In this document: piece after piece, positions 35,712 to 47,183 of the stretch
Layout of the letters: every line of letters starts with the position of its first letter
How positions within the stretch are numbered: position 1 is the stretch's first letter
Source of the DNA: Neonectria sp. B-13
Lineage: Eukaryota; Ascomycota; Sordariomycetes; Hypocreales; Nectriaceae
NCBI GenBank assembly: GCA_002682825.1
Contig: NOKP01000004.1
Span: forward strand, 1,671,607-1,735,606
Direction of reading: 5' to 3'
DNA: 64,000 bases
Notes under the pieces: generated by a model
What the model saw: the letters and a program-made list of their open reading frames with translations, nothing else
The model's database searches: none
What the model was told of the DNA's origin: nothing
Made by a program: the position numbers and the translations under genes

Positions 35712-36010
35712 TCACGTACCTACTTATTTAATCAACAAAGGTACAAGCCTCGTAGCCGCGTAACGTAACGTGACGGCGTTCCGGCGTTGTAACACCTTCG
35801 CCGGTCTAGGGTGAGGTCGTGACGTGGTGGGAGTCGCAATGACGTAGGTCATCGGCCAGGCAGCAAGAAAGCACGTGAGCAAGTACACGCCCAACTCTGC
35901 GGTCTGGGACTCTTCCGTCAAAGTCGATTGATCTTGTGGTTAGAAGTTTAAGTGTCACAAGCAGAGCAAATGTGAACTGCCTAAACAGAAAGTTCGCCAG
36001 ATTACGTCAT
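35712..36010 (-). promoter_or_regulatory. Cluster of seven ACGT-core (bZIP/bHLH-type) sites upstream of PMP3
   Basis: Within about 300 bp: TCACGTAC (35712), AACGTAACGTGACG (two cores, 35762-35775), TGACGTGG (35820), TGACGTAG (35840), CACGTG (35872) and TTACGTCA (36002). About one ACGT would be expected in this length at random. TGACGT and TTACGTCA match CRE/ATF-type sites and CACGTG is an E-box/G-box. A role in stress regulation of PMP3 is inference. Confidence 0.4.
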
Positions 36011-37342
36011 TCCTTGAATGGTTCAATGGTTTGTTCGTAGACATAGCAATCTGTGTCTATCTATGCTGCTCAATCGGAGTGTAGCTAACAAACTGCACGA
36101 GCTCGCATGTAATCTACCCGATGGTAAGGTGGGCTGAAACACTTCCAAGGGGGAACGCAACTAGGACCTGCGTCATCTGGTTGTGTAAGGCGAAACCGGA
36201 TCACCGTTTGTGGGTGTTATTGTCATAGCACCTGCCCAGCCCCAATTCATTTCACGCCAATGTCAATGTTTTGCGTCTTCCCGTTCTCATCAAGTGCCCT
36301 AGCCTACCTTTCTAAACTCGACAAGGAAGGATACTGGGTGTCTCTCATGAGAACGTACAGGCATGTGGCCGTCCGAGACAGCATATGTGCACGCTGCGAT
36401 GCATAGCTCGTTCTTCCATCTCAGAAGCGGCAACTAAAAATAGACGCCGGGAAACAGAGAGCGCACCTTGCGCTCCGTCCTGAGACACAAGATAAACCCC
36501 TGTACCATCGTAGGAAGGACAACATGCCGAAGGCAGTGCCTTCTGCATTACTTACCCTATAACTCAGCATCTTCGGGAGTTGGTGTTTACTTTCCCATCG
36601 TTTATACGGCCAGTGGAGCAAAACATAGCTATTGAATGCAATGGAATAGCCCTCCAGCCTGTGGCCTTGCGCAACGTTCCAGGCAATTAAATACCAGGAG
36701 ACTCACACATATCGTAACAGCAAGTTGCCTGTATCTGTGCTCCATAGTAGCACGTAAGAAGATGTCTACGTCAGGATGAGAAAGACTTGCGAGTGCAAAT
36801 TGCGACCTAGTTACCATCTACTATTAAGTAATGAGACATTATTCGAACAGAAGATGTTACAGACATACCACGTATGTCGTTAGAGCAGCCTCCGAAAGAG
36901 TGTAGCTTTTAGCACCACTAGGCATGGATGGTTGGTCCCAACCTGTCGGATGGGACCCATGTGTATCCTTTACCTTCCGCTTCCGCGCCAACAACGGGAG
37001 CACCCCGGGACACTTTCAGCGGACGTGGCACTAAAGGGTCTAGGAGGGAGCCAAGCAGACAATTGGGATGATGGTCCCGTTCCCGATATCGCTTGTAAGT
37101 TCGCCGTTGCAGCTACAGGGCTGCCCCTGTGTCCTACGTAGCAGAGTGTGGTTGTGATGTGTTGTGTTGTGTTGGAGGCTGTTTGCCTTGTCCGATCATT
37201 ACAAACCATGGGGAACTCAAAATAGGCCGAGATACCAAAGCCCTGAGGCGTTGCCGGCTGGCGTGCTCAGGAAGTAAGCTTGGTCCTGTCATTGCAGCCT
37301 TGGGGGATCCTATCGCGACTCTTGGCTATAACCCCTGATCAT

Positions 37343-37353
37343 GTACTCCGTAG
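37343..37353 (+). repeat. GTACTYCGTAS intergenic motif copy (GTACTCCGTAG)
   Basis: Identical to the copy at 24896. Confidence 0.6.
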
Positions 37354-40013
37354 TGCCATGAACGGCCGAATCGGGGTTTCGTGATTGCCGTCTGCCCGAA
37401 GAGGTGCAAGGAGCAGGGTGAGCGAGAAGGGGATGAGACGGTGTGTCCATTCTAGCCTTGGATTCTAGCCTTGGATGAGTAATGATGAGAGCGATATTGA
37501 CCTGAAGCTATTTCTAGACACATATCATATATGAGATGGGACAATGTCTTGTGTACCGTTTGAAGGTGGCTGTGATGGAGGACTGGGAAGAGGGGGTAGC
37601 GTCATTGTGGACTGATGTCGTCGGAGCGAGATGATGCCTCGCCCAAGTTGGAGAGCCGAGTCTCCGCGAGGGTGGGACTCATCTGCAAGGCCGACCGTTG
37701 ACACCTCTGCCCCGTTTGTACTTTGTAGTCCAAGTACTACGTACAGTACTTTGGTACGCATATTTACTTGGCTGGGGAATAAAAGGCGGCTGAAGAGCGA
37801 AGACCCAGGTGCGCCCCCAGGCCTTGCGCTTTGCACGTGGAGATACGAAATGGCTTCTTTTCTGGGGAGGCCGATCCAGCAAATGGGAGACCGGGCACCA
37901 ATGGGTTGATACAAGTTTTGGGATTTCGGTGTAAAGACTTCGATCGAGACCGTTGTTTGTCTTTTGCAACTTTGACATTGTTTCGTTGGGATGCCATTGT
38001 CGAACGAGCATGCGTTGGTGCGAATACAGTATGCCGAATCCATACCAGCTACTGTACGGATATCTTTCACCTAACATCCCTTGCTTGGCTCGGTGCGAGT
38101 GTGACACATGGACGTGTGGGAAACCGTCAGTTCGTCCCCCCTCGTTCATTATTCGCACGGCATGACACTGTACAGAACATATATTACTGGTTCTAGAAGA
38201 GGGGCATTGGGGGTTGAATATGTGCGAGCTGTCTGTGTCTGTGTGCGCGCGTATGCTGCATCACTGTCTGTCTTGTCCTCGAATGTGGATGTGCATGTGT
38301 GGGTGGTCCCGTTCTGGGGCTGCGCGGGTACGGCGCAAGCACAGGCGAATCGTTGATTGGTAAGTAATCCTCCAGTCAAGGACATGAATGGACGGGTAAA
38401 ATAGGTAGGTCTGTATCCGTAGAGTGGTGTAGACACATTAGTCGGACATTCGCTCAGTGTTCAATATCCATCCCGCGGCAACGGAGGAAAGAGGCCGCCG
38501 AGACTTGATCGTCATGAACGGGAGGTTGTTGAGATCATGATCGCGGAATGATGTGAAGGTGTGTGTGCATATGCAGGCGTTTGTGTGCGTCTTGTGTGGC
38601 ACGACAAGCCGTCTCCCTTCTCTTCCTCTCTCGCTCAACAACGTGCGAGAGATATTCGGCGGCCGCCTCCGACTCCGGGCTCTCCTCCAAGCTGTCTCTC
38701 AAGACTGTTGCGGCTGCCGGGCGTGCTGTCTCCTGAAGCGGTTGCGCCCTCAGTGGTGAACTGTGACGGGCACTTCTCATGGCACCCTCCACCTGAACCA
38801 GTCGCCCGTGCACATGCTTAGGCCGCAGGGGGGAGCAGTAGCAAACCGGACAGCTTCACCTTATCTCGTCTTGCCTGGTGGTGCTTGGGATTGACGCCCG
38901 TTCGGTCTTGGGGAGTAGAAGTAGACACAGTAGGTATTTGTTCTCGAAGAATCTTGGACCATTGAGGACGACCTTGATTGATTGAGTACAGTGCACCAAT
39001 GTGTCAAACGGTTAACATCATGTTGGCAAGTGGTAGTAGCAATTAGTTGGGTCTTCACTGGGGCGACCCTGGTTTGGCCCCGGCCGGTTAGAGGATGGAA
39101 GGGGAAGGGTCGCGCTCGGCCCAGGAAGGAGGCAGTTGAACCCATGGCTGGTACATGGAAACACCAATCTCGCCTCATTCTGGCAGGTAGACTACCAGCC
39201 ACCAGCCACCACCCAACGCGGTCCGCACTGCACTGGAAGGCCGGAAGCCCAGGGACAGGTCGGCGTGGGTGACCTGGGCGTCGGGTCACAGGGGCCCTGG
39301 CTGGTTTGCACTTGTTCCCCGCTCCGTAAAGAAGTACGACGGGAACCGCTCTAGCGGACTCTGCATTGCTTCTGCGTGCTGAGCTTTGCGTTTCATACTC
39401 GCTGTGGCATGTGTGTGCCTCTGGATGTGCTTTGTATGTACGAAGGAGAATTACTGCCCATTGAGGGTCGGGTGTAAGCCCGTTATGTAGCTGTTGTGCG
39501 AAGTGTCAGGCCCGCATCGGGTCTGTACCTACCCAGATGGGAATCAGCACAACTTGGAACTTAACTACGTAAGGTAAGTAAGGAGGGACGGCAGCATCCA
39601 ACTCGACACGGAAAATGGAAGGAACCCCCCACAACCCCCAGAATATAACGACAGTGCCCCATCTCTTCTTCCTCCTTTATTCTTTTCTCTTTCCTCTTTC
39701 GCTTCCTTAAAGCCCTTCTAGAACCCTGCCTAAGTAATTAATTAGAATTATGAAGATTTCAGAGTACGAAGTAATAGTACATAGTGGTTCCTGACAGAGG
39801 ACTTTGACCCCTCCAAGTGCTTAGCTGTCCTCCCTGTCGCTGTTCCCTCACTCACCCGTTGGCCGTCACCCATTTCCCCTATTCCCACCAAGGCTAGCTA
39901 GTGGTGCTGGCGTACCTGCCAGGGTCTAATAGGTACATGTCCCCGGTCCATCAGTGGAGGGCTCGCCGACTCGGACTCATCGTAAGGGCCTAAGTACGGC
40001 GGGCGGCCAGCGA

Positions 40014-40024
40014 GTACTTCGTAC
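40014..40024 (+). repeat. GTACTYCGTAS intergenic motif copy (GTACTTCGTAC)
   Basis: Exact copy about 430 bp upstream of the NRP1 start codon. A reverse-oriented 10-base copy is at 39764-39773. Confidence 0.6.
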
Positions 40025-40455
40025 AGCACCATCCCAGGCCCTAGGTCTACCTCCGCCGTCCCGACTCCAACTGGAAAGCCCAAATTCCGCGGCCCTTTTT
40101 TTCCGCTTCTGTTTTGGCACGGTGCTAGTACTGGAGAACTGGATACCACTCTTTCTGCCTTTGCCTCTCCTGAAGCTTTCCACTGGCCACTTCCGACTCC
40201 CGCCCAACTTTAACCACGCCCTCACCTCCCTCACCTCACCTCACCCATCGCATCGCGACTTGGCCGGGCCACGGGCTAGTTGCAGACCTCTTTACTTCTT
40301 TCCACACTCATACGCCGCCGAGCATTTCGTCTCGACGATCACCACGCGACCCCCTTCGTCGTCCCATCGTCGCCGCCACCGCCGTCTAGCCGCGTCGTCC
40401 TCCTTTCTCTGCGTCCTTCGCACTCGGTCCTCGTCCGACCGAACCCTCCGCAGCC

Positions 40456-42764
40456 ATGTCTTCGCAACCGCTGCCTCAGCTCAACATCGATCGCTACGTC
40501 GTCATCCACGTTGCGACCACCTGCGACGAGCACGGCGTCTATGTGACAAAGGACTCGGCCGAGGTGATTGAGCTGGGATGGATCCTGCTTGATGCCAACT
40601 CTCTCGAGGAGGTGAGTTGCTAACAACCCCCAAAACCCACAACCCATAACCCACAGTCGGACCAGCACACCCCATCTCCGTCTCCCTGCGAGCATAATGG
40701 CTGATCAAGTTCTCTTCCACCGCTAGATCACTCACGAGAGCGTTCTCGTCAAGCCTGTCAACACTCCCATCACTCCTCTGTGCAGTAAGTTTTCCACGCT
40801 ACCATCCCACAATTCCCCCCCATCTCTTTTGTTGCTCGTGGGCCTGGCCCGCCAGGCGCCCAACTGCCAATCCACCCCGGTTGACGCACCCTCTGGCCGA
40901 ATTTTTGGGCTAACACATGGACTTCTCCAGCGAGCCTAACCACCTTGACGTGGGAGCATGTTCGAAACGCTGGTACCTTTAGGGATGCTATCACCCGATT
41001 CGACACGTTTGCTACCGAGTACCTGACTTCGAAAAACCTCGACTTCGTCTTCGTCACCCTCGATGCCTGGGACCTCCGTGTCCAGCTTCCTCGCGAGGCC
41101 CGCGACAAGGCCGTCGTGCTGCCCCCTTACCTGCAGCACTCTCGCACCTTCGATCTCCGCACCGAGTACCAGCGCTGGCAGCAGCACCACCCCGAGTCGC
41201 TCCCCTTCGGACCCTCGATGCTCTCCAACATCTGTGCTGCTCTCGAGGTCGAGCCCGTCCAATCGAGCGCTCCCATCAAGCACAACCTCCCCTTCCACCT
41301 GCAGGCTCTGGCCCCCGCCTCGCCCCGTCGTGCTATGGAGGAGGCCATCACCCTGGCCCGCGTTCTGCGTGGCCTGATCCGCAAATCGCAGCCTCCCCAG
41401 GAGCACCCCGACGTTCTCACCCGGCCCATGGATGCCCGGGCTGATGTCCGAGCCTTCCTCTCAGAGAGGAGCAAAGTCCTTCACATGTCTGGCCTACCCC
41501 ATGACACTACCCAGTCGGAGCTTGAGAGCTGGTTCACACAGTTTGGTGGCCGCCCTATTGCTTTCTGGACTCTACGCACCCCTGAACAGCATAAGCCAAC
41601 CGGCACTGGATTTGCTGTCTTCTCTTCGCATGAAGAGGTAAGTCTACATGTCCCCCCCTCGACACTACAAACAATGGTCTGCGTTTCGATATGAGTAATG
41701 TTGTACCGAGCATCAGGCCATTCCCGAGGATCAATCAAACTTGACGAATACTAACCTCCGACCAGGCCGCTGAAAGCCTTTGCATGAATGGTCGTGCACT
41801 TAACGAAAAGGCTATCGAGGTCTCGCCTTCGTCGAGCCGTGTACTTGATCGCGCTCAGGACATCTTGACCCCCTTCCCTCCGAGCAAGAACCGACCCCGC
41901 CCCGGTGACTGGACATGCCCCTCTTGCGGCTTCTCCAACTTCCAGCGTCGAACCGCCTGTTTCCGATGCTCCTTCCCCGCTGTTGGTGCTGGTCCCTCGA
42001 ACGACGTTGGCAGTGGTGGCGGCGGCGGTGGCGGTGGCGGCGGCGGCGGTGGTGGTAACAACTACGGATACAGTGGCTATGGTCCTCCTGCTATGATGCC
42101 GCCGCCTCCTCACGGCGGCCACCACGGCCCTATGGGTCACGGTGGTGGACGCATGGGCGGCAGCGGTGTCGTACCGTTCCGTGCTGGTGACTGGAAGTGT
42201 GGCAACGAGGTGTGTGGCTACCACAACTTTGCCAAGAACGTCTGCTGTCTCCGTTGCGGTGCGAGCCGTGCCGGCGCTGCGGTCGTCGCCGACTCTGGAT
42301 ATCCTTCGCCCATGGACAACTCTTCCCAGTACAGTATGAGCCAGGGCTCCATGGCTGGGACACCTGGCCCCGGCCCCTTCTCCTCAGCGAGCTCCTTCGG
42401 ATCTGGCGGTGGCTACAACCAGCACTTTGGTGGACCCCCTAGCCACTACCTCCCCTCTGGTCTGGGCGGAGGCGCAGCAGCTTACCCCAGCTCCCTGAAC
42501 ACCCATGGAGGGTTCGGAGCTGCCCCTGGCTCTCACTCTGCGGGTCCTTTCGATAGCAGAGCTGCTGAAGCTGCCTTCCAGTCGGCGAGCAACGGCCCGG
42601 CTTCTGCTGGCCCCTCCAACAACTTCTATAACAACTCGAACAACGCGGGCAACGAGAACGATCCCTTCGCCTTCCTCTCTAGCGGAATTGGTGGCCTTTC
42701 GGTGAGTGGTGGCGACGCTCGCCAGAACGGCGGTTCTGCTCCCCCCAACAAGTCGCCTGCCTAA
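40456..42764 (+). CDS. nrp1: NRP1-like RNA-binding protein (exonuclease-like fold, RRM, two RanBP2 zinc fingers)
   Basis: Likely homologue of yeast Nrp1, a stress-granule RNA-binding protein. Exons are 40456-40611, 40727-40784, 40931-41637 and 41766-42764, giving 639 residues. Introns have GTGAGT/GCTAG, GTAAGT/TCCAG and GTAAGT/ACCAG ends. Residues about 10-220 resemble a DEDD exonuclease fold (RYVVIHVATTCDEHG, IELGWILLD, FVFVTLDAWDLR), but the first motif has VATTCDE in place of DxE, so activity is doubtful. An RRM follows (VLHMSGLPHDTTQSELESWF, GTGFAVFSS). Two RanBP2-type zinc fingers, GDWTCPSCGFSNF..ACFRC and GDWKCGNEVCGYHNF..CCLRC, flank a run of about 13 Gly. The C-terminal part is Gly/Ser/Asn-rich, of low complexity. 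Confidence 0.9.
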
Positions 42765-44675
42765 GCATCGTTACAATGGTGCTACGGCCAGGCCGCTGTG
42801 TACATGCTCTCCTTGGATGGCTATGAACAGCCCGAGGGCATGTGGCGATTTCACGTCACTTTTTTGTTGCGCAAATCGACTTTGGGATGATGAATATAGA
42901 GCATTTGACCTTGGCAAATACTTCTGGACTTGGTTGTTGTCTTGAGGAAAGGCAGGCAGGCGGTGTGTGTATTGGTTTAGGAAGACCAGGAACGGAGTGT
43001 CGGACACTGTTTCAGGCGGGACTGTTAAAATTATTCGAAGGCTGGAAGACAAAAGTGACTACCTTGCCATTTGCCAGGGCTGCTCTTGGGAGGAGGGTTG
43101 ACGAGTCTGTCAGTTCGGTACGGGGGGGCTTTGCTAGGTTGCTGTCTCGTTGGCAGGCCGGGGGTCATGATGCCTTCTTTCTTCTCGGACAGGATCATGA
43201 TAGCTTGGGTCAGGCTCAATGCGACGGAGGCTGTTTTGCTGGAAAACTGGTTCCGGGGGTCGGGTGCATAGCGAAGGGGAGTGTAAGGGTATATCTTGGC
43301 CTTTGTGTGTGACTCAAATATCCAGTCTCGCCGGCGTCAGCTTGCTACCCGACGAACTGCGTTTCTGTCTTGTCATCCTCCCTCATCTTCCCTATTCATA
43401 TCATCTCACTCTCATTCTATCTCTCATGTTTTCGTTTCATCATTTTCTTTTCCTTGTCATTTCCCCCTCTCATCAAACATACATCATCACCCTGTCTTTT
43501 TCTTCGCTATATGCTTGTGTCTTTCTCCTTTTCTTTTTGGGACGTGCGGGAGCTGGGGAGCCGGTGGAAGGAAACCAAATAGGGGATACCGGGGTTGGCG
43601 GACCGAGGAGTCGGGGAGTGCAAAGGGAAAATGTCTCAAACAAAGGCTGGCTTATGTATTGTTTGCTCTGCTTTCTGGTGGGGTGCTGGCGGTTTGCGCT
43701 CACTTCTTCCCTCCCTTCTGTGCGTCTCGACTTCTATGAGGTCCAACCTCATAGGAAGAAAAAGGGGGCGTTCCCGGTTACACTGCCTATCCAGCTGTCT
43801 CTACTGTGTCGTTTGAAGAACATGGGGAAAGCCTTTGGATCTTGAGGGATGCGGGAGGCGGCGGAGGAAGGGCGGAACTGGACCGGTTGTGTGAAGACCC
43901 GCCTGGGTTGGCTGGACCGGATGGATAGGGACAGGGATGGATGGGACGGGTTGGATGGCCGGATTCGGGTTGGAGGTTGTGATGTTTTTCCTGTTGCTTT
44001 GAATTTCTTTCTCCCTCTCTACTTTTCTGTTGATAGGTAATCTCTTCTGGGACATCTCTAGTGTCGCAGATGTTGCATATGCTAGGATGCAAAAGAATGT
44101 GCGTTTCGTTTGTACGCCTGTTGTTCGCGTTATTGGTTTCTTATTCATGTCGATTCTGCAAACATGGAAAGCTATGCATGGATACTGGTCGTTGGGGTGC
44201 GGGCATGGGGTTGATAAAAAAAAGCGAGCTACGGACGGAATGTCTCAAGGATGGAAGTGTGTAGATGTTTGTTCTGAATTAATGTTCTTTGCGAGCGGCG
44301 AGATGTGCTTGATCTGTTGCGTGTGTATGTGTGTCTGAATGTCATGGGAGATGCATTAGGTCAATATGAACTGGGAGATCGTACAAATGTATTGTCTGAG
44401 CTACCCACCGTTCTAGTGATCCTTGAGAACGTTTCCGTTGATCCTCACTTTCCTGGCCCTGTTGCCCTATCGTACTGTACATGGCGAACCTGTCGCCACA
44501 GATGTAACGTAGTTGGCTGTCGTTGGCAGAAGTGACACCATCCAACCTTGTCTCATTCGTTATCCCTGATTCTGCCTATGTCCTGGAACTGCCCTCCTTG
44601 ATGGAATGCACCTTGATGCTGTAGCACTGCTTGGTACTGTGGCCCCTGATGCTGTGCTCCTTGAGGAACTACCAC
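42765..44675. other. Convergent 3' intergenic, NRP1 / F-box gene
   Basis: About 1.9 kb. Pyrimidine-rich stretches (43370-43530) and GGAT-repetitive sequence (43910-43970) give long but non-coding-looking open frames. No gene or RNA is recognised. Confidence 0.5.
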
Positions 44676-47183
44676 CTACTGATGTAGCGCTTCCTCGCCT
44701 TGGATTGATCGACGCGGCGCCATCGAATACTGCATCGCTGGAACCTGGGTGAAGGGGTGTCGTGTCCATGTAGCGTAAACCGGCGCCTCATCCAGCGTCT
44801 GACTTTCCCCTTCTTGCGGCTCCTCATCCTCCTCATCGTCATCCTCTGCGTCCGAGGGGACAAACTGCGGAATAGGGATGGGTTGAATTTGGGAAGGCAC
44901 CTGGTTGCCGTCGTGCTGGTAGGAAACCTCCAAGCGATCTTGTCGTTGGTTATGCTGGGGAGGCTGGAGGATCAGGTCCTGCTGGAGGGTAGCCGGCTGA
45001 GCACTCTGGATATCAGCTGGTTGGAATATAGCTTCGGGATGAAAAACCTCATTGCTGTCAGTTTCATCGTCATCCGTGTCGTGCTGGTTGGCAACAATTT
45101 GACTCAAAGGCGAGTCAGGAACTGCTCCTTGGCTTCGAACTCCTGGGACTCTGATATCATCACCCTCACCCTCCGTTGGAATTTCCTCACTAATATCCCA
45201 AGGCTCATCGCTCTCGCTAGCACTGGATCCTTCATTGTCCGCCAGAGGCATGACCTGGCTTAGGCCTTGCCCAGGGAGGTTCGTTTTCTCCCATTCTTTC
45301 CAGTTCCAATCACCAAACATTTCGTTTTCCTGGTAAATCTTGCACTCCAAAGAGGACAGGACTTGGTCCTCGTCGGGCTCCGGGTCCCTGCCCATGCGCA
45401 GGAGACTGTCGTTGGCGAAGTCGTTCCAGCCCTGTTGGTCCTTGAGCTCCGGTACCATGGATGGGGTGTCCTTAGATCGGGGGAGGAGCCGCACTCCACG
45501 CTCGATCTCCTCATCTAGTGTGAATTCTTTCTCGTACCATGGGTCCATCTCATCTTTGTCTTTCAATCCATCGACCTGCTCGGTGCTGCCGAAGGCCATG
45601 GCGCGAAGGCGCTCATCTTCGTCATCCTTCATGATCTCCTGGCGTTGCTCCTGTGTGAGGTCGTTCCAGCGTTTCTTGAGGGCGTGCTTACGGCGCCAGT
45701 GGTGTCTGGTATCCATGTGCTTGAGGGCCTCTTCATCGTCTGAAATGTACATCTCATCTTCGGTGGGCACAAGGTTCTCTCCGGTCTCGAAGTCGATATA
45801 TCCCCAGACGACCATGTCCATTAAGTGTTTGTCAAGCTCCAGGCCACGACGCACAGCCTCCATGGGGACGAGCTCGTCCGGTCGAGCAAGGTGCTTCACG
45901 CCACTTCCCCAGCCCTCGCAGTGGGAAGTGCCGACCTCGTGCCAGGGCACGCCGTAGATTTGGCTATCTTCAATATCGTCCCATCGGTCGAACGGGACTC
46001 GGTAATCATATCGCACCTTGAGCTGTACGAACTCGGCAAGGCTGGTGTACTTCTTGCGCATGAGCAGCTGGTACAGTGGATACAAGCCCTTTTGACCCAT
46101 GATGAGGTGAACAAGGTCTGGGGTGGCAGGACCGTAGACAGGGTCGGTGAAGTGCATGCCGAGCTTGACGAGGAAGAACTGCGCATTGTAGAGGTCTCTT
46201 TCGGTCCACAGTTGCTTGTTTCTCATTAGAGCTTGTCGCTGGTTGCTTGTGGAAACCTCCATAACGAGCCAAAGACGGACAAGCGTGCGAAGCATACCCT
46301 TGGGCATTCGGTGTCCGTTGCGAGCCAGGATGGCGATGATCTCCCTGCAGTACCGAACACGTCCCACGACCAGCTGGAGATACTTCATGCCAGGGATCAG
46401 ACGAACATCGTTTCGTCCACTGACTGGCATCACACGCCCGAGGCTTGGATCCTGGTCTATCCATCTCCGGCCGGCGGGATCGGGAATCAGGTGGCGGCGA
46501 TAGAGTTTGAAGGCAAAGACCTTGCTTGCGTCAGGGGCGTTGAAGGACACCCAAGCTCGGATGCTGGAGAGCAGATGGCCGTTGATGGTTTGGTTGAATG
46601 TCTTGCTGACCGAGTACAGGTTCAAAAGATCCCGAGGACGCAGATGCTTGCCAATCTCAACAGCAATTTCGATGTTTTGGCAGAGCGCAGTGATGATGTC
46701 GCCGCTCGTGTGCTTGAGACTGAGCTTGGCCACGTCCTTCTCCAAGGAGTATGGAGTTTCGCCACCAAAGAATTCATCTAGCCCGTCCTGCGTAAACTTG
46801 AACTTCTTTGTGGGCTGGTCGTAGACTTCATCCTTGTCGACGGAGAGTTTCTCTCCGCTGGTGTCTTTCTTCTTCTTCTTCTCCTCTTCCTCGAACATGA
46901 AATCGTCGGCGCCTTCCAGCAACTTCTGTTGTTCCCAAACGGGGATACCAATAGATTCGAGTTGTTGCTGCGTCATAGCCGAGCGCTGGGTTTCAGCGGC
47001 GGCTCGAGCAGCCAAAGCATTAGCGACCTCGGCTGCTGTGACGGTTCGCTGAACTGGCAGTTCATCCCGGAGGTCTTGCAGTTCATCAAACGCCGTGGCA
47101 GCCAGCCTATTGGCATCCTGGCGATTGAAACCGATACGCGTTGCGTTGTGAACGACGTCGTATGGGGAAAAGGGCAGCGCCAT
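44676..47183 (-). CDS. F-box domain protein, 835 residues
   Basis: Single-exon gene. An F-box-like segment lies at about residues 165-210 (EIAVEIGKHLRPRDLLNLYSVSKTFNQTI), which in this fold binds Skp1 and links substrates to SCF ubiquitin ligases. The N-terminal 160 residues are Ala/Gln-rich and include a Lys/Glu run (EEEEKKKKKD). Residues about 210-520 form an ordered helical region with no repeat I can name (for example ASKVFAFKLYRRHLIPDP, RDLYNAQFFLVKLGMHF, RWDDIEDSQIYGVPWHEV). The part after about 540 is acidic, and the last 150 residues are Gln/Pro-rich and disordered. No LRR or WD repeats are seen, so the substrate cannot be guessed. The ATG at 47183 is the first in frame and follows a purine-poor leader. 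It is transcribed in tandem with, and downstream of, HAT2. Confidence 0.85.
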   Translation of the reverse strand: MALPFSPYDVVHNATRIGFNRQDANRLAATAFDELQDLRDELPVQRTVTAAEVANALAARAAAETQRSAMTQQQLESIGIPVWEQQKLLEGADDFMFEEEEKKKKKDTSGEKLSVDKDEVYDQPTKKFKFTQDGLDEFFGGETPYSLEKDVAKLSLKHTSGDIITALCQNIEIAVEIGKHLRPRDLLNLYSVSKTFNQTINGHLLSSIRAWVSFNAPDASKVFAFKLYRRHLIPDPAGRRWIDQDPSLGRVMPVSGRNDVRLIPGMKYLQLVVGRVRYCREIIAILARNGHRMPKGMLRTLVRLWLVMEVSTSNQRQALMRNKQLWTERDLYNAQFFLVKLGMHFTDPVYGPATPDLVHLIMGQKGLYPLYQLLMRKKYTSLAEFVQLKVRYDYRVPFDRWDDIEDSQIYGVPWHEVGTSHCEGWGSGVKHLARPDELVPMEAVRRGLELDKHLMDMVVWGYIDFETGENLVPTEDEMYISDDEEALKHMDTRHHWRRKHALKKRWNDLTQEQRQEIMKDDEDERLRAMAFGSTEQVDGLKDKDEMDPWYEKEFTLDEEIERGVRLLPRSKDTPSMVPELKDQQGWNDFANDSLLRMGRDPEPDEDQVLSSLECKIYQENEMFGDWNWKEWEKTNLPGQGLSQVMPLADNEGSSASESDEPWDISEEIPTEGEGDDIRVPGVRSQGAVPDSPLSQIVANQHDTDDDETDSNEVFHPEAIFQPADIQSAQPATLQQDLILQPPQHNQRQDRLEVSYQHDGNQVPSQIQPIPIPQFVPSDAEDDDEEDEEPQEGESQTLDEAPVYATWTRHPFTQVPAMQYSMAPRRSIQGEEALHQ

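Larger units (their letters stand above)
36011..40455. other. Gene-poor region upstream of NRP1
   Basis: About 4.4 kb without a supported gene. Good-looking splice sites occur on the minus strand at about 36540-36770 without a resolvable coding frame (see findings). GT-rich and pyrimidine-rich patches are present (38220-38310, 39660-39715). Three copies of the GTACTYCGTAS motif lie at 37343, 39764 (reverse) and 40014. NRP1 leader sequence occupies the last few hundred bases. Confidence 0.5.

Noticed and set aside
38149..38436. Possible small gene on the minus strand in GT-rich DNA
   Set aside because: Its Thr/Arg/Ala repeats reflect CA/TG-rich sequence rather than coding content.
43219..43845. 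Plus-strand open frame of 208 codons with hydrophobic Phe/Ser-rich runs
   Set aside because: It comes from CT-rich DNA downstream of NRP1, with three overlapping frames of equal quality and no recognisable family.
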